Source of the DNA: DASYQD01 sp963846495
Lineage (GTDB): Bacteria; Acidobacteriota; Thermoanaerobaculia; Multivoradales; JAIOJS01
Assembly: GCA_963846495.1 (NCBI GenBank)
Contig: CAWJWP010000009.1
Span: 62,001-126,000, forward strand
Direction of reading: 5' to 3'
DNA: 64,000 bases
The notes below the pieces were generated by a model. The model ran no database searches. It saw only the letters and a list, made by a program, of their open reading frames with translations, and was not told the origin of the DNA. A program made the position numbers and the translations under genes. Positions 23,802-32,934 of the stretch are shown here, in pieces. Each line of letters starts with the position of its first letter. Positions within the stretch are counted from its first letter, which is position 1.

Positions 23802-26800
23802 GTGAGGATCCGACGCGGGTACGGCCGGCCGAGGCGCCCTCGGCCGCGCGGCGGCACGCCGCCGCCGGGCGCTGTCGCGCCGCTCGTCGTCACCGGCATG
23901 CACCGCTCCGGGACCTCGTTGGTCGCCGGGTTGCTGCAGGCGGCCGGCGTCGACTTCGGGATCTCCATCCCCGCCCGCCCCGCCAACCCGCGCGGCTTCT
24001 TCGAGGACCGCGAGCTGATGCAGCTCGGCCGCCGGATGATGGCGGCGGCCGCGGGGCAGCCGGACTGGGGGTGGAGCGAGGACGGCGAGCTCGATCGCGA
24101 ACGCTTCGCCGATTTCACTGCCGACGCGCGCGCGCTGCTGGCGCGGCGGGCGAGCGCCTCGCGCCGGTGGGGTTGGAAGGACCCGCGGGTCTCGCTGGCG
24201 CTCGACTTCTGGCACTCGCTGCTGCCGGAGGCGACCTTCGTCCTCCTCTACCGGCTGCCTTGGTTGGTGATCGACTCGCTGCAGCGGGTGGGCCGCGAGG
24301 AGTTCTTGCGGCAGCCGTCCATGGGGCGGCGCCTGTGGAGCTTCTACCAGCAGGCACTGCTCGATTTCTGCCGCCGGCATCCGCGCAGCGTCGTGTTGGT
24401 GAGCGTCGACGCGCTGCTCGCCGCGCCGGCGCGCACGCTGCCGCGGCTCGCGGAGCGCCTGCAGCTGCCGCTCGACGAACGCCGCCTCGCGACCGTCCGG
24501 GAACCGGCGCTGTTCCGCCGCACGGCTGCCGACGATCCGCTCGTGTCGCTCTTTGCCGCGACTTACCCGGAGGAAGTGGCGCTGCTACGGGCGCTGGACG
24601 CCGCCGCGTTCCTGCCCGGGACCGACCTCTGGCAGCCACGTCCGCTCGCCGAGCTCGGCGCGGCGCGCGACCCCGACCCGGCGGTGTCGGTCGTCATTCC
24701 CTGCCGCGATCACGGCGAGGTGCTCGTCGAAGCGCTCGCCAGCTGTCATCGCTGCGTGCCGCGGCCGATGGAGGTGGTGATCGTCGACGACGGCTCGACC
24801 GAGCCGCGGACGCTCGACGTGCTGGCCACTCTCGACGCCGCCGGCTACCACGTCGTCCGCCAGCAGCACGCCGGTCTCTCGGCGGCGCGCAATCGCGGCA
24901 TCGCCGCCGCCCGGGCGGATCTCATCCTCCCCCTCGATGCGGACAACCGGCTGCTGCCGGGTTTCGTCGAGCGCGCGGTAGCGCGGCTGGCGAGCCATCC
25001 CGAGGTGGGCGCGGTCTACGCCGATCGCCGCGACTTTGGCCTGCACAACCGGTCGGTCAAGGTGCCGCCGTTCGACCTCGACCGGCTGGCGGCGGTCAAC
25101 TTCATCGATGCCTGCGCGCTGCTGCGCCGGCAACTGTGGAGCGACTGCGGCGGCTATGACGAGCGGCTGCCGATCTGGGAGGACTGGGACCTCTGGCTCG
25201 GCGCCGCCGAGCGCGGCTGGCGGCTCGACAAGGTGCCCGGAGAGGCGTGCGAGTACCGGGTACGGCCGGACTCCCTGATCCGCTCATACCGCGATCCCGA
25301 GCGGCGCGCCGAGCTGCGCCGCTACCTGCGTGGCAAGCACGACGAGCTGTACCGCCGCCGCTCGCCGCCGATGGCGGCGGATCCGCGGCCAGTGGCGGAT
25401 CCGCAGCCGGTCCCCGCTCCGCAGCCGACGGCGGAGCCGCGGCCGGTAGCGCAGATGCCGGTCGTCCTTCTCGATTGGCAACACTGGCTGGACGACGGCC
25501 GGCGTGCGATCCGCGGCAGGGTGGACGGCGACGTCGCCGGCGCCGCGGTCTCGTTGTGCGGCGCCGGCCGCGAGCTCGCCCGCGCCGCCGTCGCCGATGA
25601 CGGGTCGTTCGACCTGGCGGCACCGGCGGACGAGGTTCCCGCCGGCGCCGTCCTCCGGTTGGAGTGCCGACCTCCGTACGCGGGCCTCCGCATCTCCGGC
25701 GGATGTCTCGACGGCGAAGAGCGGCACGACCGCCTGCGGGTCCACGGCTCCTCCTTCGATCGGCGGCGCGTGGTGGCGAAAAACGGCGGACCCGCGGCGC
25801 CTCGCGCCGCGCCGGCCGCCGTCGTGCTCTGCACGCGCGGAACGCCTGCACCGCTTCCCCGCGTCCGGCGCGTCATCGTGCTCGACGCCGGTGCCGCGCC
25901 GACCCAGGCGATCTCCGTCCGGCCGCCGCTGGCCATGCTGCAGGCCGAAGGGCGCATCGCGGTGACCATCGTCAAGGACGCCGGCGGCGTGTCCTGCCGC
26001 GGGCTGCGCCAGCTGCGCGCGGGAGCGGGCGACGCGCTCGTCGTCACACGTTACGTGTCCGCCGCCTGCCTCGACGTCGTCCGGGCATGGAAGGGGCGCT
26101 GCCCCATCGTCTACCTCGTCGACGACGACCTGCCGGCCGCCGCCGACACCGGCGCGCTCACGCCCGGATATCGGCGCGCCATGGAATCGGCGACGTTCGG
26201 TCTCGCCGCCATGCTGGAGCTGTGCGAGCGGTTGGTGGTGAGCTCGCCGGCGCTCGAGCGCCGTTTCCGCTCGCCGAAGACGCTGCTGCTCGAGCCGTCG
26301 TTCGTCCGGTCGCCGCGCGGCATGACGCACCACGACGGGCGGTCGCCGATCCGCGTCGCCTACCACGGCACCGGCGTGCACGCCGAGGACCTGGCGATGA
26401 TCGCCGGACCGCTGCGGCGTCTCGCCGCGAGCGGCGACGGCGTCGAGGTCGAGGTGGTGTCGCCCAGCGTGCCGCGCGAGCTCGTGGGCGCCCAGGGCGT
26501 GCGCGTCCACGGTCAGATGCCCTGGGACCGCTACTGCGCGTACGTGGCGGCGAACCCGGCGCACCTCCTGCTCGTGCCGCTGCGGCCGACGCCGTTCAAC
26601 CGCGGCAAGGCGACGATCAAGTTCTTCGATGCCGCTTCGTTGGGTGCCGCCGGCATCTTCTCGAACGTCGAGCCGTACGACGGATTGGTCCGCAGCGGAG
26701 TCGACGGCGTGCTGGTCGAGAACGATCCGGAGGCATGGTTCGCGGCGGCGAGCTCGCTGGTCCGCCGGCGCGACGAGATCGCGCGCCTGGCGCACGCCGC

Positions 26801-26873
26801 CCAGGCGACGGCGAAGGAACGGGGCGCGCCGAGTCTGGCGAGGGATTTCTGGGCCGGCTTGTTGGGGGTCTGA
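23802..26873 (+). CDS. Three-domain sulfotransferase / GT2 / GT4-like protein
   Basis: About 1,023 residues from GTG 23802; TTG 23790 is an alternative, and neither has a clear ribosome binding site. Residues ~28-270 form a sulfotransferase-type P-loop domain (VVTGMHRSGTSLVAGLL, the 5'-phosphosulfate loop, then GWKDPRVSL). Residues ~290-510 form a GT2 glycosyltransferase (AVSVVIPCRDHGEVLVEALA, VIVDDGSTEP, LPLDADN with its DxD-type site, WEDWDLWLG). After a repetitive Pro/Ala linker (~523-553) and a beta segment, residues ~840-1023 resemble a GT4 C-terminal half (RVAYHGTG, GLVRSGVDGVLVEND). Such fusions act on surface polysaccharides or glycoproteins; the acceptor here is unknown. The divergent DUF6603 operon is a plausible partner. 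Confidence 0.75.
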   Translation: MRIRRGYGRPRRPRPRGGTPPPGAVAPLVVTGMHRSGTSLVAGLLQAAGVDFGISIPARPANPRGFFEDRELMQLGRRMMAAAAGQPDWGWSEDGELDRERFADFTADARALLARRASASRRWGWKDPRVSLALDFWHSLLPEATFVLLYRLPWLVIDSLQRVGREEFLRQPSMGRRLWSFYQQALLDFCRRHPRSVVLVSVDALLAAPARTLPRLAERLQLPLDERRLATVREPALFRRTAADDPLVSLFAATYPEEVALLRALDAAAFLPGTDLWQPRPLAELGAARDPDPAVSVVIPCRDHGEVLVEALASCHRCVPRPMEVVIVDDGSTEPRTLDVLATLDAAGYHVVRQQHAGLSAARNRGIAAARADLILPLDADNRLLPGFVERAVARLASHPEVGAVYADRRDFGLHNRSVKVPPFDLDRLAAVNFIDACALLRRQLWSDCGGYDERLPIWEDWDLWLGAAERGWRLDKVPGEACEYRVRPDSLIRSYRDPERRAELRRYLRGKHDELYRRRSPPMAADPRPVADPQPVPAPQPTAEPRPVAQMPVVLLDWQHWLDDGRRAIRGRVDGDVAGAAVSLCGAGRELARAAVADDGSFDLAAPADEVPAGAVLRLECRPPYAGLRISGGCLDGEERHDRLRVHGSSFDRRRVVAKNGGPAAPRAAPAAVVLCTRGTPAPLPRVRRVIVLDAGAAPTQAISVRPPLAMLQAEGRIAVTIVKDAGGVSCRGLRQLRAGAGDALVVTRYVSAACLDVVRAWKGRCPIVYLVDDDLPAAADTGALTPGYRRAMESATFGLAAMLELCERLVVSSPALERRFRSPKTLLLEPSFVRSPRGMTHHDGRSPIRVAYHGTGVHAEDLAMIAGPLRRLAASGDGVEVEVVSPSVPRELVGAQGVRVHGQMPWDRYCAYVAANPAHLLLVPLRPTPFNRGKATIKFFDAASLGAAGIFSNVEPYDGLVRSGVDGVLVENDPEAWFAAASSLVRRRDEIARLAHAAQATAKERGAPSLARDFWAGLLGV

Positions 26874-26888
26874 ACGGGAGGGCCGCAA

Positions 26889-29060
26889 ATGAGGAAGCTC
26901 GCAGTCGAACGTCGCAACGGCCTCGGCGGGGAATTCCTCGACGGTCTGGCCACCACCGCCGTCCGCATCGGCTGGACCGCACGTCACCTGTCGGTGGGCA
27001 CACCGCCGGCGCCCGACGAGCTCGCCGTGGTGTGGAACGGCCGTTCGATCCGACCGGTGGGACCCCTGCTGTATGCCGAGTTCGGGTGGCTGCCGCGGTG
27101 GGACTTTCAGCTCAGCCCGGCGGGCATCAACGCCGACTCGCACGTGGCGCCGTTCGTGTGGGACGGCAAGCCGCTCGCGCCCGCCGATGCGGCGATGGTC
27201 GAGCGGCGGCTGGAGGAGATCCGGCAGGGTGGCTGGGACAAGCCGCTCTACATGCAGACCGGCGCCGCCGGCGTCGACGACCTGCCGGCCGAGTTCCTGC
27301 TCGTGCCGCTGCAGGTGGAGCGGGACACCAACATCCAGCGCCACGTGCCCTTGCGCTATCGCCAGATGCAGGCGTTCGTCGACGACGTCGGCCGCGCCGA
27401 TCCGCCGTGGCCGGTGATCTTCAAGCAACACCCGGCGGATCACGCCAACGCGCAGCTGCGGTTGCGGCTGCTCAGGAAGCAGGACCAGGTGCGGCCTCAC
27501 GCCCGCGGCAACATCCACCAGCTGCTCAAGTGCGGCCGCTGCCGCGGCATCGTCTCGCTCAACAGCAACGTCGTCCACGACGGGATGCTGTGGGACGTGC
27601 CGGCGGTCGTGCTGGGCAGGAACGTCTGGCCGAGCACGCCGCCGAGCCCCTTCCTGACCGCGCTGCCGGAGGATTGGTCGCAGCTCGTCGCCCATGGCAG
27701 CGAGCCGCAGGCGATAGCCTGCCGCGCGGCCTACGCGCACCACCTGATCAAGAGCCAGTGGACGGCCGCCGACGTCAAGGACCCGGCGCGAGTCGAGGAG
27801 ATCCTGTCGCGGCTGCCGATGCTGGGAACGCCGGTGCGGCGCTGGGAGTCGCCCCCACGCCAGCTGCTGCCGCGTCCGGTACGGCCGAGGCGCTCGCTGG
27901 CGCCGCGGCGGGCGGCGCTGGTCAAGGGGCCGGGCGCGGGCACCGCCGCGCCCGGCGACGGGTCGCCGGCGATGGCGTCACGGCCCCCCGCCGAGCCCAC
28001 CGCGCCGCCGCGACCTGTCGCGCCGTCGGCGGTCAAAGCTCCACCACGCGACCGCGGCGAGCGCAACGATGCCCTGGCGGCGCCGCCGAGCGCCGCCGCG
28101 GTGACCTCCTCGCAGCCGCGGCCGCCGCGGGTCAACGTCGTCGCCGCCAACCTTGGTTGGTTCTGCGAGGAGCTGCAGCGACACTTCCTCGCCGCGTCGC
28201 GAAGCGACCTCGAGGTGACGGTGAGTCAGCGGCCGCAGCGGGAGGCGGCCGCTTGGATCTTCTTGCGCGCCGAGGAGGCGGCGACGACGCCGGATCCCGC
28301 GCGCACCGTGGTGCAGATCCACGACGGCACCGTGGGAGCCGACCGCTACCGTCCGGGCGGCGAGCGAGCCCACGTCGCCGCGTGCGGCGCGGTGGTGCTC
28401 GCCCAGCCCGGCCAGCGTCAGCTCCTCGCCGCCGCCGGAGTGGACGTCGCGGGCAAGCTGGTGATCGAACGGCCGATCGGCGCCCCCGCGGCCTTGGCGG
28501 CTCGCCGCCGGTTGGCGCGCCGCTTCACCATCGCCAACGTCGGCAGACCGTCGTCACCGTCGGCGCATCCGTGGCGGTCGGGCGATTGGTTCGTCGATGT
28601 CGTCGAGCGGCTGGGCTACGGGCTCCAGGTGGTGCTGATCGGCGAGGGCCTGGAGCACCAGCACCGCCGGCTGCTGCGCTCGCGCGTGCAGTGCCGCTAT
28701 TTCCCGCGTTCGCGCAACGGTGCGCAGCACGTGCTCCGGCACTACCACGATGTCGACTGCGTCGTCATCCCGCCGGCAGCCGATCCCTGGCCGCTCTGCC
28801 TCTTCGAGGCGATGGCCAGCGGCGTGCCGGTCGTCTCGGCGCCGGTTGGCTGGGCGCCCCAGCTGGTGCGCGACGGCGAGACCGGCTTCCTCGTCGGCTC
28901 GGTGGACGAAGCGGTGCAGGCGATCGAGCGCGTGCGCGCCGAGCGGGCCGCGTGGCTGGCAAGGCGCGGCGCGATCCGCGAGGCGATCGCCGGGACCTCG
29001 CTCGAGTCGTGGGTGCAGGCGAACCTCGACGCCGCGCTCCGTCTGGCCGCCGCGGCCTGA
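26889..29060 (+). CDS. KpsC-like / GT4 two-domain glycan protein
   Basis: A 723-residue protein starting 15 bp after the previous stop, with GGGAGGG as ribosome binding site. The N-terminal half (about 1-300) resembles the KpsC/LpsZ capsule-linker glycosyltransferase family: FKQHPAD near 178, then NIHQLLKCGRCRGIVSLNSN and GMLWDVPAVVLGRNVW. In KpsC such domains add Kdo to the lipid-linked capsule primer. A Pro/Ala-rich linker follows (~300-415). The C-terminal half is a GT4-type domain with FEAMASGVPVVSAPVGW (~639-655) and LVRDGETGFLVGS, the nucleotide-sugar-binding Glu region. It probably forms an operon with the sulfotransferase/GT protein. Confidence 0.7.
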   Translation: MRKLAVERRNGLGGEFLDGLATTAVRIGWTARHLSVGTPPAPDELAVVWNGRSIRPVGPLLYAEFGWLPRWDFQLSPAGINADSHVAPFVWDGKPLAPADAAMVERRLEEIRQGGWDKPLYMQTGAAGVDDLPAEFLLVPLQVERDTNIQRHVPLRYRQMQAFVDDVGRADPPWPVIFKQHPADHANAQLRLRLLRKQDQVRPHARGNIHQLLKCGRCRGIVSLNSNVVHDGMLWDVPAVVLGRNVWPSTPPSPFLTALPEDWSQLVAHGSEPQAIACRAAYAHHLIKSQWTAADVKDPARVEEILSRLPMLGTPVRRWESPPRQLLPRPVRPRRSLAPRRAALVKGPGAGTAAPGDGSPAMASRPPAEPTAPPRPVAPSAVKAPPRDRGERNDALAAPPSAAAVTSSQPRPPRVNVVAANLGWFCEELQRHFLAASRSDLEVTVSQRPQREAAAWIFLRAEEAATTPDPARTVVQIHDGTVGADRYRPGGERAHVAACGAVVLAQPGQRQLLAAAGVDVAGKLVIERPIGAPAALAARRRLARRFTIANVGRPSSPSAHPWRSGDWFVDVVERLGYGLQVVLIGEGLEHQHRRLLRSRVQCRYFPRSRNGAQHVLRHYHDVDCVVIPPAADPWPLCLFEAMASGVPVVSAPVGWAPQLVRDGETGFLVGSVDEAVQAIERVRAERAAWLARRGAIREAIAGTSLESWVQANLDAALRLAAAA

Positions 29061-29126
29061 GGCGGCATCGCGACGACGTTGAGCTGTCCCTGACGGCGGA
29101 CGATCGCGCCGCGGGACGCTCGACGA

Positions 29127-29218
29127 CTAGCGCCGGGAGATCAGGTGGATGACCGCCACGAAGAGGGCGGCGCCGATGATCGACCAGAGGACCGGGAACG
29201 GGTGCCCGCCGACGTTGA
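29127..29218 (-). repeat. Right copy of the 92-93 bp direct repeat (inside the intact gene)
   Basis: This is the 3' end of the intact YeaQ-type gene including its stop. It matches 5530-5622 except for two substitutions and one indel, in the same orientation. The position at a gene's 3' end, with the intact gene on the outer side, is the arrangement left by integration of a mobile island into the end of a gene. No integrase is visible between the copies. Confidence 0.8.
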
Positions 29219-29396
29219 GCATCAGGGGCTCGCTGAGGCCGAGCTTGCCGGCCAGCCAGGAGCCGAACAGCGCGCCGATGAAGCCGACGATGATGGTGAC
29301 GAGCAGGCCACCGCGAACGCTGCCCGCGATCGCTTGGCCGATGGCGCCGCAGACCGCCGCGATGAGGAGTAGGAGCAGCAGCGTCAACAAAGACAT
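29127..29396 (-). CDS. GlsB/YeaQ/YmgE-type small membrane protein
   Basis: An 89-residue protein starting MSLLTLLLLLLIAAVCGAIG with GGAGG upstream. Three hydrophobic segments and Gly-rich turns (GFIGALFGSWLAGKLGL) match the transglycosylase-associated protein family, whose members are stress-induced inner-membrane proteins of unclear function. The name is historical and does not imply transglycosylase activity. Its 3' end (29127-29218) is duplicated at 5530-5622, so the gene appears to mark one boundary of the 23.5 kb block. It is convergent with the KpsC-like gene. Confidence 0.8.
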   Translation of the reverse strand: MSLLTLLLLLLIAAVCGAIGQAIAGSVRGGLLVTIIVGFIGALFGSWLAGKLGLSEPLMLNVGGHPFPVLWSIIGAALFVAVIHLISRR

Positions 29397-29491
29397 GGTC
29401 ACCTCCGTGGGACGTTCAGGCGAGTCCTCACGAGACTGCGCATTGCGTGCCAGCTCGCGGGCTGGCGTAGGAGCGGTGCGCTGTGGAGTCG

Positions 29492-31309
29492 TCAAGGCAA
29501 AGCGGAAGCTGTCCCTGCCTGACCCCCGTTACGCGGCGGTAGTTGGAGGACGCGGTCGACTTCGACGTTCCTCCACCACACGGACGTGCCCGCGGCGTAG
29601 TGGACGATCAGGACGTCGAGGCGCTCGACTGCGGCGAGGCCGAAGTGGAACCGCGGGTCGCTGGCGGAGAGGTAGGAGCCGCCGATGATGCGGTGGCGCA
29701 CCCAGCGCGCGTCGCCGGCTCTCGCTTCGACGCGGATCGCGCCTGGGGCTTCGACCAGCAGCCAGTGCCGGCCGCGCCGCGCGGTGTCGTTGCGCAGCAG
29801 CGTGGGCACCGCATCGACGTTGGAGATCGCGAGATCCAAATCGCCGTCTTCGTCGATGTCGCCGACCGCGAGCCCGCGGCTCGACTCGACCACCGCGAAG
29901 CCGGGGCCCGCCGCGCCAGTGACATCGGTGAACTGGCCGCCCTGGTTGGCGAGCAGCAGGTTGCGCTGCTTGTAGCCGGGCCCGGCCGCCGGCACGTTGT
30001 CGGCCTGCGGGTAGATATGGCCGTTGGCGATCACCATGTCGAGGTCGCCGTCGAGGTCGAGATCCGACAACGTGGTGCCCCACTCGAGCGGCATGAAGCT
30101 GGGCTCGGCGACGCCGGTCGCGCGCGCCACGTCGGTGAACAGCGCCTCGCCCTCGTTGCGGTAGAGCGTCGTGGCGTCGCTCCAAAAGTTGGTGACCAGC
30201 AGCTCGGGGTCGCCGTCGCCGTCGGTGTCGCCGGCGCCGACGCCCATGCCGCCTTGCGCGTTGCCGCCGGCGTCGAGCGCGGCGCCGCTCCACAGGCCGA
30301 CTTCCTGGAAGCGGCCCTTGCCGTCGTTGAGGTAGAGGTAGTTGGGGTTGGAGTCGTTGGCGACGTAGAGGTCCAGGTCGGCGTCGCCCTCGACGTCGAG
30401 CGCCTCGACGCCGAAGCTGTAGAACTTGCCGGCGTCGACGAGTCCGAAGGCCGCCGTCGCGTCGCGGAAGCGGCCGCCGCCGAGGTTCTCGAAGAAGCGG
30501 TTCTCGGCGCCCTCGTAGCCGAACGGTCCCGTCATCACCGGCTGCCCCTGCCACTCGAGCGTGGGCTTGGCGGCGAGCACCTCGGCCATCGTGCAGTCGA
30601 TGTAGGCGGCGACGAAGAGGTCTTCATCGCCGTCGCCATCGGGGTCGAAGAAGACGGCGCCGGTCGACCATCCCGCGAGGCCCGGCGCTCCGGACGAGGA
30701 GTCGCTGCGCGCGAAGGTGCCGTCGCCGCGATTCGTGTAGAGCACGTCGGGGCCGAAGTTGGTGACGAAGAGGTCGAGCTGTCCATCGCCATCGGCGTCG
30801 CCCACTGCGACGCCGTTGCCCCAGCCGTCGTCGCCGACTCCGGAGCGCTCGGTGACGTCGTCGAAGGTGCCGTCGCCGCGGTTGCGGTAGAGGAGATTGC
30901 GGCCGCGCTCGGCGACGCGGCCGTCCTCGAGCCGCCAGGCGTTGACGAGGTAGAGGTCGAGGTCGCCGTCGCCGTCGTAGTCGACGAGCGCGAGGCCGCT
31001 GCCGCCGGACTCGAGGATGTGCGGCTTGGCGCGGCTGCCGCACCAGGTCGGCGTGTCGAGGTCGGCTGCCGTGGCGGTGTCGACGAACCAGAACGGCGCG
31101 TCGTCCGTGGTAGCGGAGGTGGCGGGCGGGGCTCCTGCGGCTACGCCGGCTGCCGGCGCCTTCGCCGCTGTGGCGGCAGGGGCTTCAACGGCTTGGCGGG
31201 GTATTGGCGCCGTCGCCGTTGGGCCGGCGGACGCTGCGGCAGCCACGCCTCGCGCCAGCGCCGCGCAGAGGATCAGCGCCAGCGCGAGCGCGCTCGGCGC
31301 GGCCCTCAC
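29492..31309 (-). CDS. Secreted FG-GAP/VCBS repeat protein with ASPIC/UnbV C-terminus
   Basis: A 605-residue protein. A signal peptide (LALALILCAALARGVAAAAS) and an Ala/Pro/Thr-rich stretch are followed by repeated calcium-binding FG-GAP/VCBS loops such as VDYDGDGDLDLYLVN, VGDADGDGQLDLFVTN and VGAGDTDGDGDPELLVTN. Together these would form a seven-bladed beta-propeller. The end (DPRFHFGLAAVERLDVLIVH, then WWRNVEVDRVLQL) matches the ASPIC/UnbV domain. Such proteins are abundant in Acidobacteria and Planctomycetes, are exported, and are thought to act in cell-surface interactions; no enzymatic role is established. Its start overlaps the preceding gene's stop by 4 bp. Confidence 0.8.
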   Translation of the reverse strand: MRAAPSALALALILCAALARGVAAAASAGPTATAPIPRQAVEAPAATAAKAPAAGVAAGAPPATSATTDDAPFWFVDTATAADLDTPTWCGSRAKPHILESGGSGLALVDYDGDGDLDLYLVNAWRLEDGRVAERGRNLLYRNRGDGTFDDVTERSGVGDDGWGNGVAVGDADGDGQLDLFVTNFGPDVLYTNRGDGTFARSDSSSGAPGLAGWSTGAVFFDPDGDGDEDLFVAAYIDCTMAEVLAAKPTLEWQGQPVMTGPFGYEGAENRFFENLGGGRFRDATAAFGLVDAGKFYSFGVEALDVEGDADLDLYVANDSNPNYLYLNDGKGRFQEVGLWSGAALDAGGNAQGGMGVGAGDTDGDGDPELLVTNFWSDATTLYRNEGEALFTDVARATGVAEPSFMPLEWGTTLSDLDLDGDLDMVIANGHIYPQADNVPAAGPGYKQRNLLLANQGGQFTDVTGAAGPGFAVVESSRGLAVGDIDEDGDLDLAISNVDAVPTLLRNDTARRGRHWLLVEAPGAIRVEARAGDARWVRHRIIGGSYLSASDPRFHFGLAAVERLDVLIVHYAAGTSVWWRNVEVDRVLQLPPRNGGQAGTASALP

Positions 31310-31812
31310 TCCTCAGCGGCCAGCAGGCCGTCGGCGACCTTCGCGAACGCGTCCCACGCCGCCTTGCGCGCGGCGTCGGCGGTGGCTTTGCGCAGGTCCG
31401 CCGAAGCCTGCAGCGCTGCCTGCTTGGCGGCCCGCGTCACGATCACGTAGCCGGGCTCGTAGATGCCCTTCTCCTCGCCAGCAGCGTTGTGATGGTGACC
31501 GCCCTCGAGCAGTCTCTTGCGCACGCCGCCGATCGCGTTGTCGCCCTCGTTGGCGAAGAGCGCCATCTCGGCGGCGGCGCCGGCGAAGTCGCCGCTCTGG
31601 AACTTGGCCTCGGCGGCGCGGCGGTGGCCGTCGAGGATGGCGCGCACCAGGTCCGCTTCCGCTTCGCGCGCGCCGAGGATGATGGTGGCGAGCGACTCGT
31701 AGGTCTTCACCATGCTCGGCGGCGTCGATTGGGCGGCGGCGGACGCCGCGAGGCCAGCGAGCAAGAGCAACGACAGAAGGGCGACGGCGAGAAGCGTCCG
31801 CGTGCGGTTCAT
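31306..31812 (-). CDS. Small exported helical protein
   Basis: A 168-residue protein with a clear signal peptide (MNRTRTLLAVALLSLLLLAG, cut after AAA/Q near residue 27). The mature part is almost wholly alpha-helical and Ala/Glu/Arg-rich (EAEADLVRAILDGHRRAAEA, then KATADAARKAAWDAFAKVAD). It contains a GGHHHN cluster near the middle that could bind metal. I recognise no family. The 4-bp overlap with the ASPIC/UnbV gene suggests co-translation and a shared periplasmic role. It is divergent from the gene at 31953. Confidence 0.6.
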   Translation of the reverse strand: MNRTRTLLAVALLSLLLLAGLAASAAAQSTPPSMVKTYESLATIILGAREAEADLVRAILDGHRRAAEAKFQSGDFAGAAAEMALFANEGDNAIGGVRKRLLEGGHHHNAAGEEKGIYEPGYVIVTRAAKQAALQASADLRKATADAARKAAWDAFAKVADGLLAAEE

Positions 31813-31952
31813 GAGCGTTCTCCGTGCATGTAGTTGAGCCTTCGGGGAGTCTTACACAGTCGTTCGACGTGCCTTCTCGATGCTCGTGGCCCCGGGAGTG
31901 CCGTGCTTGGCGACGCGGGCCGGGGCTGCGCGGTGCGAGCTACACTGCCGAC

Positions 31953-32891
31953 GTGCGCATCGCCCTGACGACTCTCGCCCTCGTCGCGGCGATGGCTGTC
32001 TCGACGATTGCCGGCGCCCGCGCGGGAAAGCCGTCGACGGCGACCGGCCGTGTCGTGGACGTGCAGGGCCGGCCGGTAGCAGGGGCTGTGGTCGACGTCA
32101 GCATCACCAGCCAGGACTACCGTTCCGTCACCATCGGCGAGGGCACGAGCGACGCCGACGGCCGCTTCGCGCTCACCCTCACCACCACCGACTACGGCGA
32201 CCTGGGCCTCGACGTCGATGCGCCCGGGTTCGAGTCCTGGGGCTGGGCCGGCTTTCCTCGCGGCATCGTCGACGAGAAGATCGTGCTCGGTCGCATCGTC
32301 GATCGGACTTTCCTCGAAGGGCTGCGCTCCGTCCGCGATCCGCAGGAGCGCGCCCGTCGCGTGCTGGAGATCGCGGCGTCCGACGATCTCCCGGACATCG
32401 ACGAGATGTTTCCGTATCTCGGCGAGCTGCATTCGGACCTCGCCGCCATCGTGAAGGCGGGGATTACCGAGCCGAAGGGGCGACGCACCGAGCGCACCCC
32501 GGCCTACCAAGCCTCACGCCTCCTCGCCTACTGGGCCGACCCGGCCGACGACGCGCTCATCGCGCCGTGGATCAAGGAGAACTGGGGCGCCCGGCCGGCC
32601 CACGTGGCGCACCTCGGCCTCGCGGGCGACTCGATCTACGAGGTTTGCCACCGCTGGTCGGAGATCCACTTCGTCGATCAGAAGATCGCCGCGGACCGCG
32701 TACCTTGGAACACGTGCCGGCAGCGGCTCGTCGATCGGACCGGCACGCACGCCCTCGCGCTGTTCCACGTGCGGTACGCCTACTGGGGCTACGAAATGTA
32801 CCTGGTGATGCGGCGGGAGGGGGAGCGGTGGGTCTTGCGCGGGGTCGGCGAGGACACGCTGCTTCACTTCCGTCCTGCGCAGGACGATTAG
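31953..32891 (+). CDS. Exported protein with carboxypeptidase-regulatory-like domain
   Basis: A 312-residue protein from GTG 31953. That start places a signal peptide (VRIALTTLALVAAMAVSTIA) at the N-terminus; the longer in-frame version would bury it. Residues ~25-100 form a carboxypeptidase-regulatory-like beta-sandwich (GRVVDVQGRPVAGAVVDVS, DADGRFALTLTTTDYG). The remaining two thirds are helical and unrecognised (KENWGARPAHVAHLG, YAYWGYEMYLVMRREGERW) and end LLHFRPAQDD. The late 'MRREGERWVLRGVGED' part looks like the SnoaL-like tail of a wound-up beta fold, but weakly. Function unknown; periplasmic or surface location is inferred from the signal peptide. Confidence 0.6.
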   Translation: MRIALTTLALVAAMAVSTIAGARAGKPSTATGRVVDVQGRPVAGAVVDVSITSQDYRSVTIGEGTSDADGRFALTLTTTDYGDLGLDVDAPGFESWGWAGFPRGIVDEKIVLGRIVDRTFLEGLRSVRDPQERARRVLEIAASDDLPDIDEMFPYLGELHSDLAAIVKAGITEPKGRRTERTPAYQASRLLAYWADPADDALIAPWIKENWGARPAHVAHLGLAGDSIYEVCHRWSEIHFVDQKIAADRVPWNTCRQRLVDRTGTHALALFHVRYAYWGYEMYLVMRREGERWVLRGVGEDTLLHFRPAQDD

Positions 32892-32934
32892 CGGCCGCGG
32901 CGCGAACCGCGCGGACTGGCTAGACTCCCGGCCC

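Noticed and set aside
25370..25460. Short tandem repeat resembling a CRISPR-like or minisatellite array
   Set aside because: The repeats code for an in-frame Pro/Ala/Asp linker (ADPRPVADPQPVPAPQP) between protein domains; there are no spacers of constant length.
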